Source of the DNA: an uncultured Actinomycetes bacterium | GTDB taxonomy: Bacteria; Actinomycetota; CADDZG01; WHSQ01 | Direction: 5' to 3' | DNA length: 41,617 nucleotides | NCBI GenBank assembly: GCA_937863385.1 | Contig: CALMBW010000016.1 | Location: forward strand, 1 to 41,617 | Part shown: positions 23,241 to 30,327 of the stretch, one piece after another | How the letters are laid out: each line of letters opens with the position of its first letter | How positions within the stretch are numbered: the first letter of the stretch is position 1 | The notes under the pieces: generated by a model | What the model was told of the DNA's origin: nothing | Database searches by the model: none | What the model saw: the letters and a program-made list of their open reading frames with translations, nothing else | Position numbers and translations under genes: made by a program

Positions 23241-24904
23241 TCGATCACGACGAGAACCTGGCCCGCTGCCACGGTATCGCCGGGGGAAACCGTGACCTCC
23301 TGCACGACTCCATCGTGCGGAGCGGAGATGACCGTCTCCATCTTCATAGCTTCGAGAATCGCAAGCACTTGACCGGCCGCAACGGTGTCACCTTTGGCGA
23401 CGAGCACCTTGAGCATGGTGCCCTGCATGGGGGCCGTGGCATCCCCTCCGGACGCCCCCACGGCGGCATAAGCGCTACGAGCCATCCCCGGGTTCCACAG
23501 ATGGACCGGATGACCGTCCACGATCAAGACTGGATCGGCTGTCACCTCGGCCAGTTCGGCCAGGACCGGTCCGTCCTCGACGGTGCGTGTCGTGTGCGTG
23601 CCTGCGACGAAATCAGGATCCTCCAACAGCAACACGTGGGCTGGGATCGTCGTACGAACACCTTCGATGCGGTACGCCTCCAAGGCACGGACCATCTTTC
23701 GGCGAGCATCTTCTCTGTCGGCACCGTGCACGATCAGCTTCGCGATCAAGGAGTCATACGCAGCCGGAACCTCCCCGCCCTGCGAATAGCCGGAGTCCAC
23801 CCTGACCCCGGGACCTTCAGGTTCCACGTAGGTAGTGAGCTTTCCGGGTGTCGGCATGAAACCCGCGGCCGGATCCTCGGCATTGATCCGGCACTCGATC
23901 GAGTGTCCCTTGATGCCGGAGAGGATCTGTTCCTGCGTGAGCCCGAGTGGATCGCCCGCTGCGATCTTCAACTGACATTCCACTAGATCGATCCCCGTGA
24001 TCTCCTCCGTTACGGTGTGCTCGACCTGCAGCCGCGCGTTGACCTCGAGGAAGTAGAACGACCCATCGGAGTCAACCAGCAACTCCACGGTCCCTGCATT
24101 GACGTATCCGCAGGCGTTGGCGAGTGCGACCGCAGCCTCTCCCATCTCGGCGAGCCTGTCGGTGTGCAATGGAGGAGGAGTTTCTTCGACCAACTTCTGA
24201 TGACGGCGCTGCAGCGAGCAGTCGCGCACTCCCAGCCAGAGGGCTTGGCCGGGGGCCGGGGCGAGTACCTGAACCTCAAGGTGCTTGGGGGCCGTGAAGT
24301 ACCGCTCGACATACACCTCGGACGATCCGAAATAAGCCTGAGCCTCACGGCGAGCCGAAGCGAAGGCTTCGGCGGCCTCGGCTTCGGCGTGGACCACTTT
24401 CAATCCGCGGCCCCCACCACCGCCCGCCGCCTTAACCGCAAGCGGATAGCCATGTTCGCGTCCGAACGCAATGACCTCGGCAACATCTTCGGTCGGTTCG
24501 AACAGCCCTGGGACCACCGGTACGCCCGCGTCGCGAGCGAGTTGGCGCGCCTTGATCTTGTCGCCGACGGCGCGGGTTGCTGCGGCAGGGGGGCCGATCC
24601 ACGCCAGGCCCGCCCCCGCTACGGCTTCGGCGAAGTCCGCGTTCTCGGACAGGAATCCATAGCCGGGGTGGATCGCTTCGGCTCCAGTGTCCCGCGCCGC
24701 GCCGAGGATGGCTTCGACGTTGAGGTATGTGTCGGTGGGTGCGATGCCGGGGAGATGCACGCTCTCGTCTGCGGCACGTCTGTGATCGGCTCTAGCGTCG
24801 GCATCGGAGAACACCGCGACCGTATGCACCCCCATGGACCGGCAAGTGCGGGCGATGCGAACGGCGATCTCGCCACGGTTGGCGATGAGGATCTTCTTGA
24901 ACAT
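23237..24904 (-). CDS. Acyl-CoA carboxylase alpha subunit (biotin carboxylase + BCCP)
   Basis: A 555-residue protein. Residues 1-445 are a biotin carboxylase domain with an ATP-grasp fold: KILIANRGEIAVRI, HPGYGFLSEN, the glycine loop AAGGGGGRGLK, DCSLQRRHQKLVEE, and FLEVNARLQVEH with the catalytic Glu/Arg. A short linker domain follows. The C-terminal ~63 residues are the biotinyl domain, with the lysine to be biotinylated in EAMKM (about residue 521). Length and layout fit the short alpha subunits of methylcrotonyl-, propionyl- or acetyl-CoA carboxylases. The gene lies 20 bp downstream of the HMG-CoA-lyase-like gene and near a hydratase and a carboxyltransferase. A methylcrotonyl-CoA carboxylase role in leucine breakdown is therefore likely but not certain. 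Confidence 0.85.
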   Translation of the reverse strand: MFKKILIANRGEIAVRIARTCRSMGVHTVAVFSDADARADHRRAADESVHLPGIAPTDTYLNVEAILGAARDTGAEAIHPGYGFLSENADFAEAVAGAGLAWIGPPAAATRAVGDKIKARQLARDAGVPVVPGLFEPTEDVAEVIAFGREHGYPLAVKAAGGGGGRGLKVVHAEAEAAEAFASARREAQAYFGSSEVYVERYFTAPKHLEVQVLAPAPGQALWLGVRDCSLQRRHQKLVEETPPPLHTDRLAEMGEAAVALANACGYVNAGTVELLVDSDGSFYFLEVNARLQVEHTVTEEITGIDLVECQLKIAAGDPLGLTQEQILSGIKGHSIECRINAEDPAAGFMPTPGKLTTYVEPEGPGVRVDSGYSQGGEVPAAYDSLIAKLIVHGADREDARRKMVRALEAYRIEGVRTTIPAHVLLLEDPDFVAGTHTTRTVEDGPVLAELAEVTADPVLIVDGHPVHLWNPGMARSAYAAVGASGGDATAPMQGTMLKVLVAKGDTVAAGQVLAILEAMKMETVISAPHDGVVQEVTVSPGDTVAAGQVLVVIE

Positions 24905-24924
24905 CGGCGTAGAGGCTAGCCGAC

Positions 24925-25827
24925 TTAGTGGTTGCGGGGACCTGCCTTGAGCACCTTGGACGGCAACGGACCACGGATGAACGACTGCGCGACCCGGGCA
25001 GCCTCGAGCAGAGCACCTAGATCCACTCCGGTCGAGATACCCATGTCTTCGAGCATGTGCACCAGATCCTCCGTCGCGATGTTGCCGGTAGCACCGTCCG
25101 CATAGGGGCTACCACCCATCCCGCCGATGCTCGCATCGAAGTAGTCGACCCCCAGCTCCAGCGCAGTTAGAACGTTCGCAAGCCCGGTCCCACGCGTGTC
25201 GTGGAAGTGCATGTTGAGCTCGACCTCGGGGGTGTCGCTCCTGAGCGCTTCGATCACCTCGCGCACGCGCCGTGGCGTTCCCATACCGGTCGTGTCCCCG
25301 TAAGAGATCGTCCTGATACCCAGCTCACTCATCCAGCGAGTGACTTCCACGACGCGTTCGGGAGCGATGTCGCCGTCATAGGGACAGCCGAACGCGGTCG
25401 AAATGGTGCCTTCGAGCGGGATCGCGGAGCTGCGGGCCACCTCAGCCACCTCAGCCACGTCTGCGATCGACTCCTCGACCGTTTTCTTGACGTTTCTCAG
25501 GTTGTAACCATCACTGGCCGCGATGAACACCTGCATCGAATCCACGCCCACCTCGGCTGCGATCTCGGCCCCTTTGCGATTCGGGACCAGAGCCGAATAG
25601 ACGATGCCTTCTCGTTTGGTGATCGCCTCCCACACCTGCCGGGAATCGGCCATGTTGGGGATCGCCTTGGGAGAGACGAACGATACCGCTTCGATGAGTC
25701 GCAACCCGGTGTCCGAAAGGGCGTCGATCAACTTGACCTTGTCGGCGGTGGACACCTCTGCCTTCTCCGACTGGATCCCGTCGCGAGGGCCTACCTCTCT
25801 TATCCGTACAGAAGTGGGCAGGGCCAT
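24925..25827 (-). CDS. HMG-CoA lyase-like protein with catalytic Cys replaced by Ser
   Basis: A 300-residue TIM-barrel (DRE-TIM) lyase. Conserved features are VGPRDGIQ with R15 and D16, EAVSFVSPK, the metal ligands H207 and H209 (MHFHDTRG), and N249 in GATGNIATEDLV. HMG-CoA lyase splits 3-hydroxy-3-methylglutaryl-CoA into acetoacetate and acetyl-CoA in the last step of leucine breakdown. The family signature GGCPY carries a catalytic cysteine (human C266). Here the sequence is GGMGGSPYADG, with S240 (codon AGC) at that place. The neighbouring carboxylase and hydratase still point to the leucine pathway. A related acyl-CoA lyase with another substrate is possible. First gene of the operon. Confidence 0.85.
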   Translation of the reverse strand: MALPTSVRIREVGPRDGIQSEKAEVSTADKVKLIDALSDTGLRLIEAVSFVSPKAIPNMADSRQVWEAITKREGIVYSALVPNRKGAEIAAEVGVDSMQVFIAASDGYNLRNVKKTVEESIADVAEVAEVARSSAIPLEGTISTAFGCPYDGDIAPERVVEVTRWMSELGIRTISYGDTTGMGTPRRVREVIEALRSDTPEVELNMHFHDTRGTGLANVLTALELGVDYFDASIGGMGGSPYADGATGNIATEDLVHMLEDMGISTGVDLGALLEAARVAQSFIRGPLPSKVLKAGPRNH

Positions 25828-25833
25828 TTCCTC

Positions 25834-25839
25834 ATCCTA
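25834..25839 (-). promoter_or_regulatory. -10 box TAGGAT, leaderless HMG-CoA-lyase-like gene promoter
   Basis: TAGGAT ends 6 nt before ATG 25827; the six bases between are GAGGAA. They could act as a very close Shine-Dalgarno, but the spacing favours a leaderless transcript. Confidence 0.5.
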
Positions 25840-25907
25840 GGCCCAGTCGTTTCCATGTCATCCTTCCATCGATGTCCTTGAGAACCACAACGAGGTGCTC
25901 GATCGCC

Positions 25908-26369
25908 TCATCGGCCGCCTTGTCTGGGAGGTGGGTGGGGTGAACGATCAGAACACGCTCCGCGACGCGCTACTCCGGCAGAAGGGCCAAGCGACGACCT
26001 GGCGCTAGTCCTGAGGATGCCGAAGTGCCGGCGGTCCAAGGTGGCCACCTTGTCTTCACCCAAGATCTCGCAAGTGACCACGACGCTTGCATCTACGAAC
26101 CCGATCGGTTGATCCGCGAACTGAACCTGCAGGTGGGCGGCGCGCCGCATCAGCTCGCGATCGATGCTCCACAGCGTGTAGGCGCCGGTGGCCACGTCCT
26201 CACAGAACATCAGCCACGCTTCCACGGAGGCGGTCTTGAGGATCCAGTAGTCCACCTCGACGCACACTGGTTGGGGGATCACCAGCTGCTCGCCGATGTT
26301 GGCGATCAGATCCGCAGCGCTCCGGTCAAGGCATGGCGAGATGCCCTGTTTGTCGCACCCCCTCGGCAT
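25908..26369 (-). pseudogene. PIN-domain (VapC-like) toxin fragment
   Basis: The open frame contains a clear PIN-domain core: [16 protein letters not shown] (with the conserved Glu), GFVDASVV (Asp) and ATLDRRHFGILRT (Asp). The usual first segment with the leading aspartate (MIVVDTS-like) is missing. The frame before [12 protein letters not shown] reads MPRGCDKQG and lacks it, and neither other minus-strand frame supplies it. The last ~35 residues (rich in Arg, Pro, Ser) are also unlike the family. No antitoxin gene is adjacent. It therefore looks like a decayed or rearranged toxin gene. The 5' part overlaps the probable promoter of the divergent zinc-cluster gene. A diverged functional protein cannot be excluded. 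Confidence 0.55.
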
Positions 26370-26386
26370 GATCGTCGGGTCCCATG

Positions 26387-26394
26387 AAAGGAGG
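26387..26394 (+). promoter_or_regulatory. Strong Shine-Dalgarno AAAGGAGG
   Basis: AAAGGAGG lies 6 nt before ATG 26401 and decides that start. The frame is open from 26296. Confidence 0.8.
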
Positions 26395-26400
26395 ACCCAG

Positions 26401-27090
26401 ATGGCGATCTGTAAGTACTGCGAACTAGAGATGCTCGAGACCGCCTCGTGCACGGTCGAGGTCTTCGACGACATCCCGGGCGGCCCGTATCCCCGGATCA
26501 GGTTCGGCTCCGAACGGCCCCGCTGGCCGGGAGATAGATGTGGCGACTGCGGGGTGAAGCGAGGCGGCTACCACCACCCCGGTTGCGACATCGAGCGATG
26601 CCCGAGCTGCGAAGGCCAAGCGATCTCTTGTGGATGTCCCACCGTAGAGGAAGAACTGTCGAGCACCGAGGGTGCGGGCCGCGGGGTCAGCATCAACGAG
26701 GTGGTCACGAACATCTCTGCACTCGTGCGTGAAGAACCCCACTCCGACCTCATCTACATCGTGCCGATCGGACCGTGTGGGCACGTGGGGAGCGGTCACG
26801 ACAAGGACATGCTCCGTGGAGACGCGTTGCCGGTCGAAGAGTGGTTCAGGCTCGGCAACTGGCTAGGCGGTGATACAACGGCGATCCTCTTCGTGTGCAG
26901 GACTGAGGATCTCGAGCGGGTCGGTGAAGCGGACCTGAAGGTCGCTCGTGCGATCGACGCCTTCGCCCGTGCCCACGACGAGCTTCCTTGGGACATGGTC
27001 TTCGTGACGCCCAACGGCACTTTTTGGGCAAGTGACCTCTTGCGCCTTCCGGGCCTGCCCGACTTCGCGCCCTGCGAGTTCCGATCCTGA
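26401..27090 (+). CDS. Uncharacterised protein with N-terminal zinc-binding Cys/His cluster
   Basis: A 229-residue cytoplasmic protein. The N-terminal ~80 residues contain a CxxC pair (CKYC, 4-7). After a short beta region comes [21 protein letters not shown] followed by [12 protein letters not shown]. This dense Cys/His array should bind one or two zinc ions. The RCGDCGV..GG.HH.GCD..RCP.C pattern recurs in small actinobacterial proteins of unknown function. The remaining ~140 residues ([21 protein letters not shown], then a helix with [19 protein letters not shown]) were not recognised. The strong Shine-Dalgarno sets it apart from the many leaderless genes around it, and it sits next to a broken toxin gene. 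Function unknown. Confidence 0.7.
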   Translation: MAICKYCELEMLETASCTVEVFDDIPGGPYPRIRFGSERPRWPGDRCGDCGVKRGGYHHPGCDIERCPSCEGQAISCGCPTVEEELSSTEGAGRGVSINEVVTNISALVREEPHSDLIYIVPIGPCGHVGSGHDKDMLRGDALPVEEWFRLGNWLGGDTTAILFVCRTEDLERVGEADLKVARAIDAFARAHDELPWDMVFVTPNGTFWASDLLRLPGLPDFAPCEFRS

Positions 27091-27134
27091 CCTCCCCAAC
27101 GGATGTGCGGCGCGCCGTGCATCCGTCATCGACT

Positions 27135-27149
27135 GGTCGCATAGCGACC
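27135..27149. terminator. Hairpin between convergent genes
   Basis: GGTCGC-ATA-GCGACC is a perfect 6-bp stem with a 3-nt loop in the 80-bp gap between two convergent genes. A U-tract is poor on both sides (TATTCC follows on the plus strand). A bidirectional terminator is plausible. Confidence 0.4.
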
Positions 27150-27170
27150 GTATTCCGGCGAAGATCCGGG

Positions 27171-27953
27171 TTAGGTGTTGGTCCAGTCGGGGGGGCGCTT
27201 GGTATTGAAGGCCGCGATCCCCTCTTGCCGGTCGTTGCTCGCGATGACGGTCTTCCACATCTCGTTCTCCAACTCGATCCCCTCATCGATCGACAGGCCG
27301 ATAGCGCCGTCGATCGATCGCTTAGCCGCGGCCACGGCCACCGGAGAGCTCTTACATATGTCCTGGGCTACCTCCAGCGTGAAGCTCTGCAGTTCTTCTT
27401 GCTCGCACACCTCGGCGACCAGCCCGAGTTGCTGCGCGAAAGCTGCATCGATGCGTTTGCCCCGGAAGATGAGGTCCTTGGCTCTAGACGTGCCCACCTT
27501 GCGCGTCAGCAACTGGGTTCCGCCTCCTGCGGGGAGCAAACCCACTCGGGTCTCGGGCAGGCCGAGCTGGGTACCCTGGGCCGCGACGACGATGTCGCAG
27601 CTCAGGGCGATCTCGCAGCCGCCGCCCAGAGCGAATCCGAAGATCGAAGCGACGACCGGTTGCGGCATCTCGCGCAACGCCGCGAAGAGCCCACGTATCT
27701 GCTTGCGGTTCTCGTAGAACTGCTCGAGCGTGAAACCGTCGCGTTCCTTCAGATCGGCTCCAACACAGAAGGCTTTCTCGCCGGCGGCGGCAACGATCAC
27801 CACCCAAACATCACGGTTAGCCGCCACCTCCTGGAACGTCGATGTCAGCTGGGCGGCCATCGCTGAAGAGATCGCGTTCAAGGCTTCCGGGCGGTTCAAT
27901 GTGACCGTTGCGATGCGATCGTCGATCGTGAGTCCGGCCAGCGACTCGGTCAT
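27171..27953 (-). CDS. Enoyl-CoA hydratase/isomerase family protein (possible methylglutaconyl-CoA hydratase)
   Basis: A 260-residue crotonase-fold enzyme of standard length. The oxyanion-hole segments are AFCVGADLKE (61-70) and FALGGGCEIALSCD (107-120). Both catalytic glutamates of true hydratases are present: E114 and E134 (LPETRVGLLPAGGGTQ). The C-terminus FNTKRPPDW is typical. It adds water across a 2-enoyl-CoA double bond. Its ATG overlaps the stop of the upstream carboxyltransferase beta gene (ATGA). The HMG-CoA-lyase-like protein is encoded close by. Together these fit the 3-methylglutaconyl-CoA step of leucine degradation. General beta-oxidation is the alternative. Confidence 0.85.
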   Translation of the reverse strand: MTESLAGLTIDDRIATVTLNRPEALNAISSAMAAQLTSTFQEVAANRDVWVVIVAAAGEKAFCVGADLKERDGFTLEQFYENRKQIRGLFAALREMPQPVVASIFGFALGGGCEIALSCDIVVAAQGTQLGLPETRVGLLPAGGGTQLLTRKVGTSRAKDLIFRGKRIDAAFAQQLGLVAEVCEQEELQSFTLEVAQDICKSSPVAVAAAKRSIDGAIGLSIDEGIELENEMWKTVIASNDRQEGIAAFNTKRPPDWTNT

Positions 27954-29488
27954 ACGGGAGGAACCCCGTGGTGGCGATCCGAGAAGTGCCGGTCCTTGCG
28001 CTCGGCCGCAGCCAGACGACGGATCAGATGCGTGCGCAGGTCGTCGGGCTGGACGATGGCATCAACGATGTTCTCTGCGGCCAAGCGCACCAGGTCGATG
28101 TCCTCTTCGTACTCGCGCCGTTTCTCGGCGACGAATGCCGCTCTCTCGTCCGGGTCCTCGATCGCTGCGATCTTGTTGAAGAAGACTGCGTTGACCGCGG
28201 GTTCTGGTCCCATCACGGCGATCCGGGCGGTGGGCAGCGCGATCGTGGCGTCCGGTTCGAAGCCCGGTCCCGCCATCGCGTAGAGGCCCGCGCCGTAGGC
28301 CTTGCGGACGATCACGCAGTACTTCGGCACGGTCGCCTCCGATACCGCCGTGATCATCTTGGCGCCATGTCGGATCATCCCCTGTCTTTCGACCTGCGTC
28401 CCGATCATGAACCCGGGCACGTCACTCAGGAAGATCAAGGGGATGTTGAACGCATCGCAGAGCCAGATGAACCGCGCGGCTTTGTCTGCCGTATCGACGA
28501 ACAACACTCCGCCCTTTTGGGCCGGTTGGTTGGCGACGATCCCCACCACCTTGCCTTCCATACGCCCTAGGCCGGTGATCAACTCCTTCGCGAAATCGGG
28601 CTTGATCTCGAAGAAGCTGCCTTCGTCCACCAAGCCGGCGACCATAGCGTACATGTCGAAGGCTTGCGACTCATCAGCGGGCACGATCCCGGCGAGCGAT
28701 CCGGTGTAGGCCGCCGGGCGAGGTGCAGCGAGCGGCGGATCCTCCAGCCAGCTCTGCGGCATGTAGGAGATGTAGGCGCGGGCCGCTTCGATGGCTGCCT
28801 TATCGTCGTCACAGATCAGGTCACCGCAACCCGAGACCTCGCAGTGCATCCGGGCACCACCCATCTCTTCCAACGTGACCTTCTCGCCGATCACCTCTTC
28901 GGCCATGCGCGGAGACCCCAGGTACATCGATGCATTGCCCTCGACCATGAACACCACATCGCAGAAAGCCGGGATATAGGCACCTCCCGCCGCGCTCGGT
29001 CCGAACAGACAGCAGATCTGTGGGATGTGGCCCGAAGCTTGCACTTGGTTGTAGAAGATCTTGCCGGCGCCGCGACGGCCTGGGAAAAGGTCAACCTGGT
29101 CGGTGATCCGTGCGCCGGCGGAGTCCACCAGATAGATCATCGGATGCTCATTGCGACGGGCCAGCTCGATGATCCGGATGATCTTCTCAACGGTGCGAGC
29201 GCCCCACGAACCTGCCTTAACCGTCGGGTCGTTCGCCATCACCGCAACGGTTCGGCCGTTGACGGTGCCGACGCCGGTGATGACTCCGTCGGCAGGCAGA
29301 TCACCTGCAAGCGCATTGACCAGCAATCCGTCTTCAAGGAATGCGTCGGCGTCATCGAGCAACATGGCCAAACGGTCGCGCACGAACAACTTCCCCTGCT
29401 GCGCAAGCTTCGGGAGGTACTTCTCGTTACCCTTTCGCACCTGCTGGATCAGGGCGTCTAGTTCGGAACCCCGCTCTGTCTCAGTCAT
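27950..29488 (-). CDS. Acyl-CoA carboxylase beta subunit (carboxyltransferase)
   Basis: A 512-residue carboxyltransferase with two crotonase-like halves. The N half has LVDSAGARITDQVDLFPGRR and the oxyanion segment GPSAAGGAYIPAFCD. The C half has KGGVLFVDTADKAARFIWLCD, FLSDVPGFMIGTQVE and KAYGAGLYAMAGPGF. It moves the carboxyl group from carboxybiotin to an acyl-CoA such as methylcrotonyl-, propionyl- or acetyl-CoA. It is the only carboxyltransferase gene in the window, although two alpha subunits are present. It is coupled to the downstream enoyl-CoA hydratase gene, which favours methylcrotonyl-CoA. Its -10 box overlaps the stop codon of birA. Specificity is inferred from context only. Confidence 0.85.
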   Translation of the reverse strand: MTETERGSELDALIQQVRKGNEKYLPKLAQQGKLFVRDRLAMLLDDADAFLEDGLLVNALAGDLPADGVITGVGTVNGRTVAVMANDPTVKAGSWGARTVEKIIRIIELARRNEHPMIYLVDSAGARITDQVDLFPGRRGAGKIFYNQVQASGHIPQICCLFGPSAAGGAYIPAFCDVVFMVEGNASMYLGSPRMAEEVIGEKVTLEEMGGARMHCEVSGCGDLICDDDKAAIEAARAYISYMPQSWLEDPPLAAPRPAAYTGSLAGIVPADESQAFDMYAMVAGLVDEGSFFEIKPDFAKELITGLGRMEGKVVGIVANQPAQKGGVLFVDTADKAARFIWLCDAFNIPLIFLSDVPGFMIGTQVERQGMIRHGAKMITAVSEATVPKYCVIVRKAYGAGLYAMAGPGFEPDATIALPTARIAVMGPEPAVNAVFFNKIAAIEDPDERAAFVAEKRREYEEDIDLVRLAAENIVDAIVQPDDLRTHLIRRLAAAERKDRHFSDRHHGVPPV

Positions 29489-29496
29489 CGCGGGTC

Positions 29497-29502
29497 ATCC
29501 TA
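29497..29502 (-). promoter_or_regulatory. -10 box TAGGAT overlapping the birA stop codon
   Basis: TAGGAT ends 8 nt before ATG 29488. Its first three bases are the TAG stop codon of the upstream birA gene, so the promoter of the carboxyltransferase gene is embedded in the end of birA. Confidence 0.5.
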
Positions 29503-30306
29503 CTTGTCGCCAGATGAAGCTCCGGGGACGACGCGAGCCGATGTGATCTCCCCTGCCCGAAACGTCTCGGATCCGTCGCGCGATCTCACGATCAACGCCC
29601 CGGCAGGGTCTAGCGACATCGCCATACCGGTATGCGTCCGGCCATCGGCGAAAGTGAGGGTGACCTCCTTGCCGAACACGGTCGATAGCTCGGATGCCCG
29701 CTCCACGATCTGGGTCGCTCCCTGCCGGGTATCAAGCGCTCGATAGAGAGGCTCGAGCCAAGAAAGGATCGCACCCAGGACCTCGTGTCTAGCTGGCGGC
29801 GGACCCGAGGTGATATCCGCCACGGATGTCACCGGTGCTCCGACATCGCTTGGGGGATCCTCGAGATTGATCCCGATGCCGGCAACTGCAGCCACCACAC
29901 CCGATGGGCCACTCTGTGATTCCACGAGGATCCCGGCAAGCTTGCGACCATCGACGACTACGTCATTGGGCCACTTGAGCCCCGCTTCGGCCCCGGTTAG
30001 CTCGCGGATCGCTTCGGTCACGGCCACACCAACACATGTCGTTATGAGCTCGGGACGGCCGCCGGGGCGCAAGAGGATCGAGAAGGTCAACGACCCGCCC
30101 GGCTCGGACACCCAGGTCCGGCCCCAACGACCCCGCCCTACGGTCTGCGAGTCGGCGACCACCACCGTGCCCTCCGCCACGTCCGGATCACTAGCCATCC
30201 GCAGCACTTCGGAGTTGGTCGAGTCGATCTCGGATAGATGGACGATGCGTGCCCCGAAGTCTCCACAGAGCAGCGGCCGAACCGAGGCAACCAGGTGGGA
30301 GGTCAT
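29500..30306 (-). CDS. birA: Biotin--[acetyl-CoA-carboxylase] ligase
   Basis: A 268-residue protein. The catalytic domain carries SEIDSTNSE, the biotinyl-AMP loop QTVGRGRWGRTW, GLKWPNDVVVDGRKLAGILVE, and a C-terminal SH3-like domain (LTFADGRTHTGMAMSLDPAGAL). The N-terminal winged helix of E. coli BirA is absent, so it is a monofunctional ligase and not a DNA-binding repressor. It attaches biotin to the lysine in EAMKM of the two carboxylase alpha subunits encoded on either side. Its start is only 21 bp from the divergent alpha-subunit gene. The start lies 8 nt after a TATCCT box. Confidence 0.92.
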   Translation of the reverse strand: MTSHLVASVRPLLCGDFGARIVHLSEIDSTNSEVLRMASDPDVAEGTVVVADSQTVGRGRWGRTWVSEPGGSLTFSILLRPGGRPELITTCVGVAVTEAIRELTGAEAGLKWPNDVVVDGRKLAGILVESQSGPSGVVAAVAGIGINLEDPPSDVGAPVTSVADITSGPPPARHEVLGAILSWLEPLYRALDTRQGATQIVERASELSTVFGKEVTLTFADGRTHTGMAMSLDPAGALIVRSRDGSETFRAGEITSARVVPGASSGDK

Positions 30307-30313
30307 CGCTGCA

Positions 30314-30320
30314 TAGGATA
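30314..30320. promoter_or_regulatory. Interlocked divergent -10 boxes of birA and the carboxylase alpha gene
   Basis: Plus-strand TAGGAT (30314-30319) ends 8 nt before ATG 30328. Minus-strand TATCCT (30320-30315) ends 8 nt before ATG 30306. The two hexamers share five base pairs. Transcription in the two directions should be mutually exclusive at any moment, and both mRNAs would be leaderless. Confidence 0.55.
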
Positions 30321-30327
30321 CGGACCC

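Noticed and set aside
24017-24919. Long antisense frames, such as 300 codons opposite the carboxylase alpha gene and 422 codons opposite the ligase (3674-4942).
   Set aside because: They lie opposite clearly conserved genes, have atypical composition and no start signals. They are the usual by-product of high GC content.
25841-26008. Plus-strand open frame with coherent-looking sequence (IDVLENHNEVLDRLIGRLVW).
   Set aside because: It has no ATG or well-placed GTG start and no ribosome binding site, and it overlaps the PIN fragment antisense. It may be a remnant of another gene but cannot be supported.
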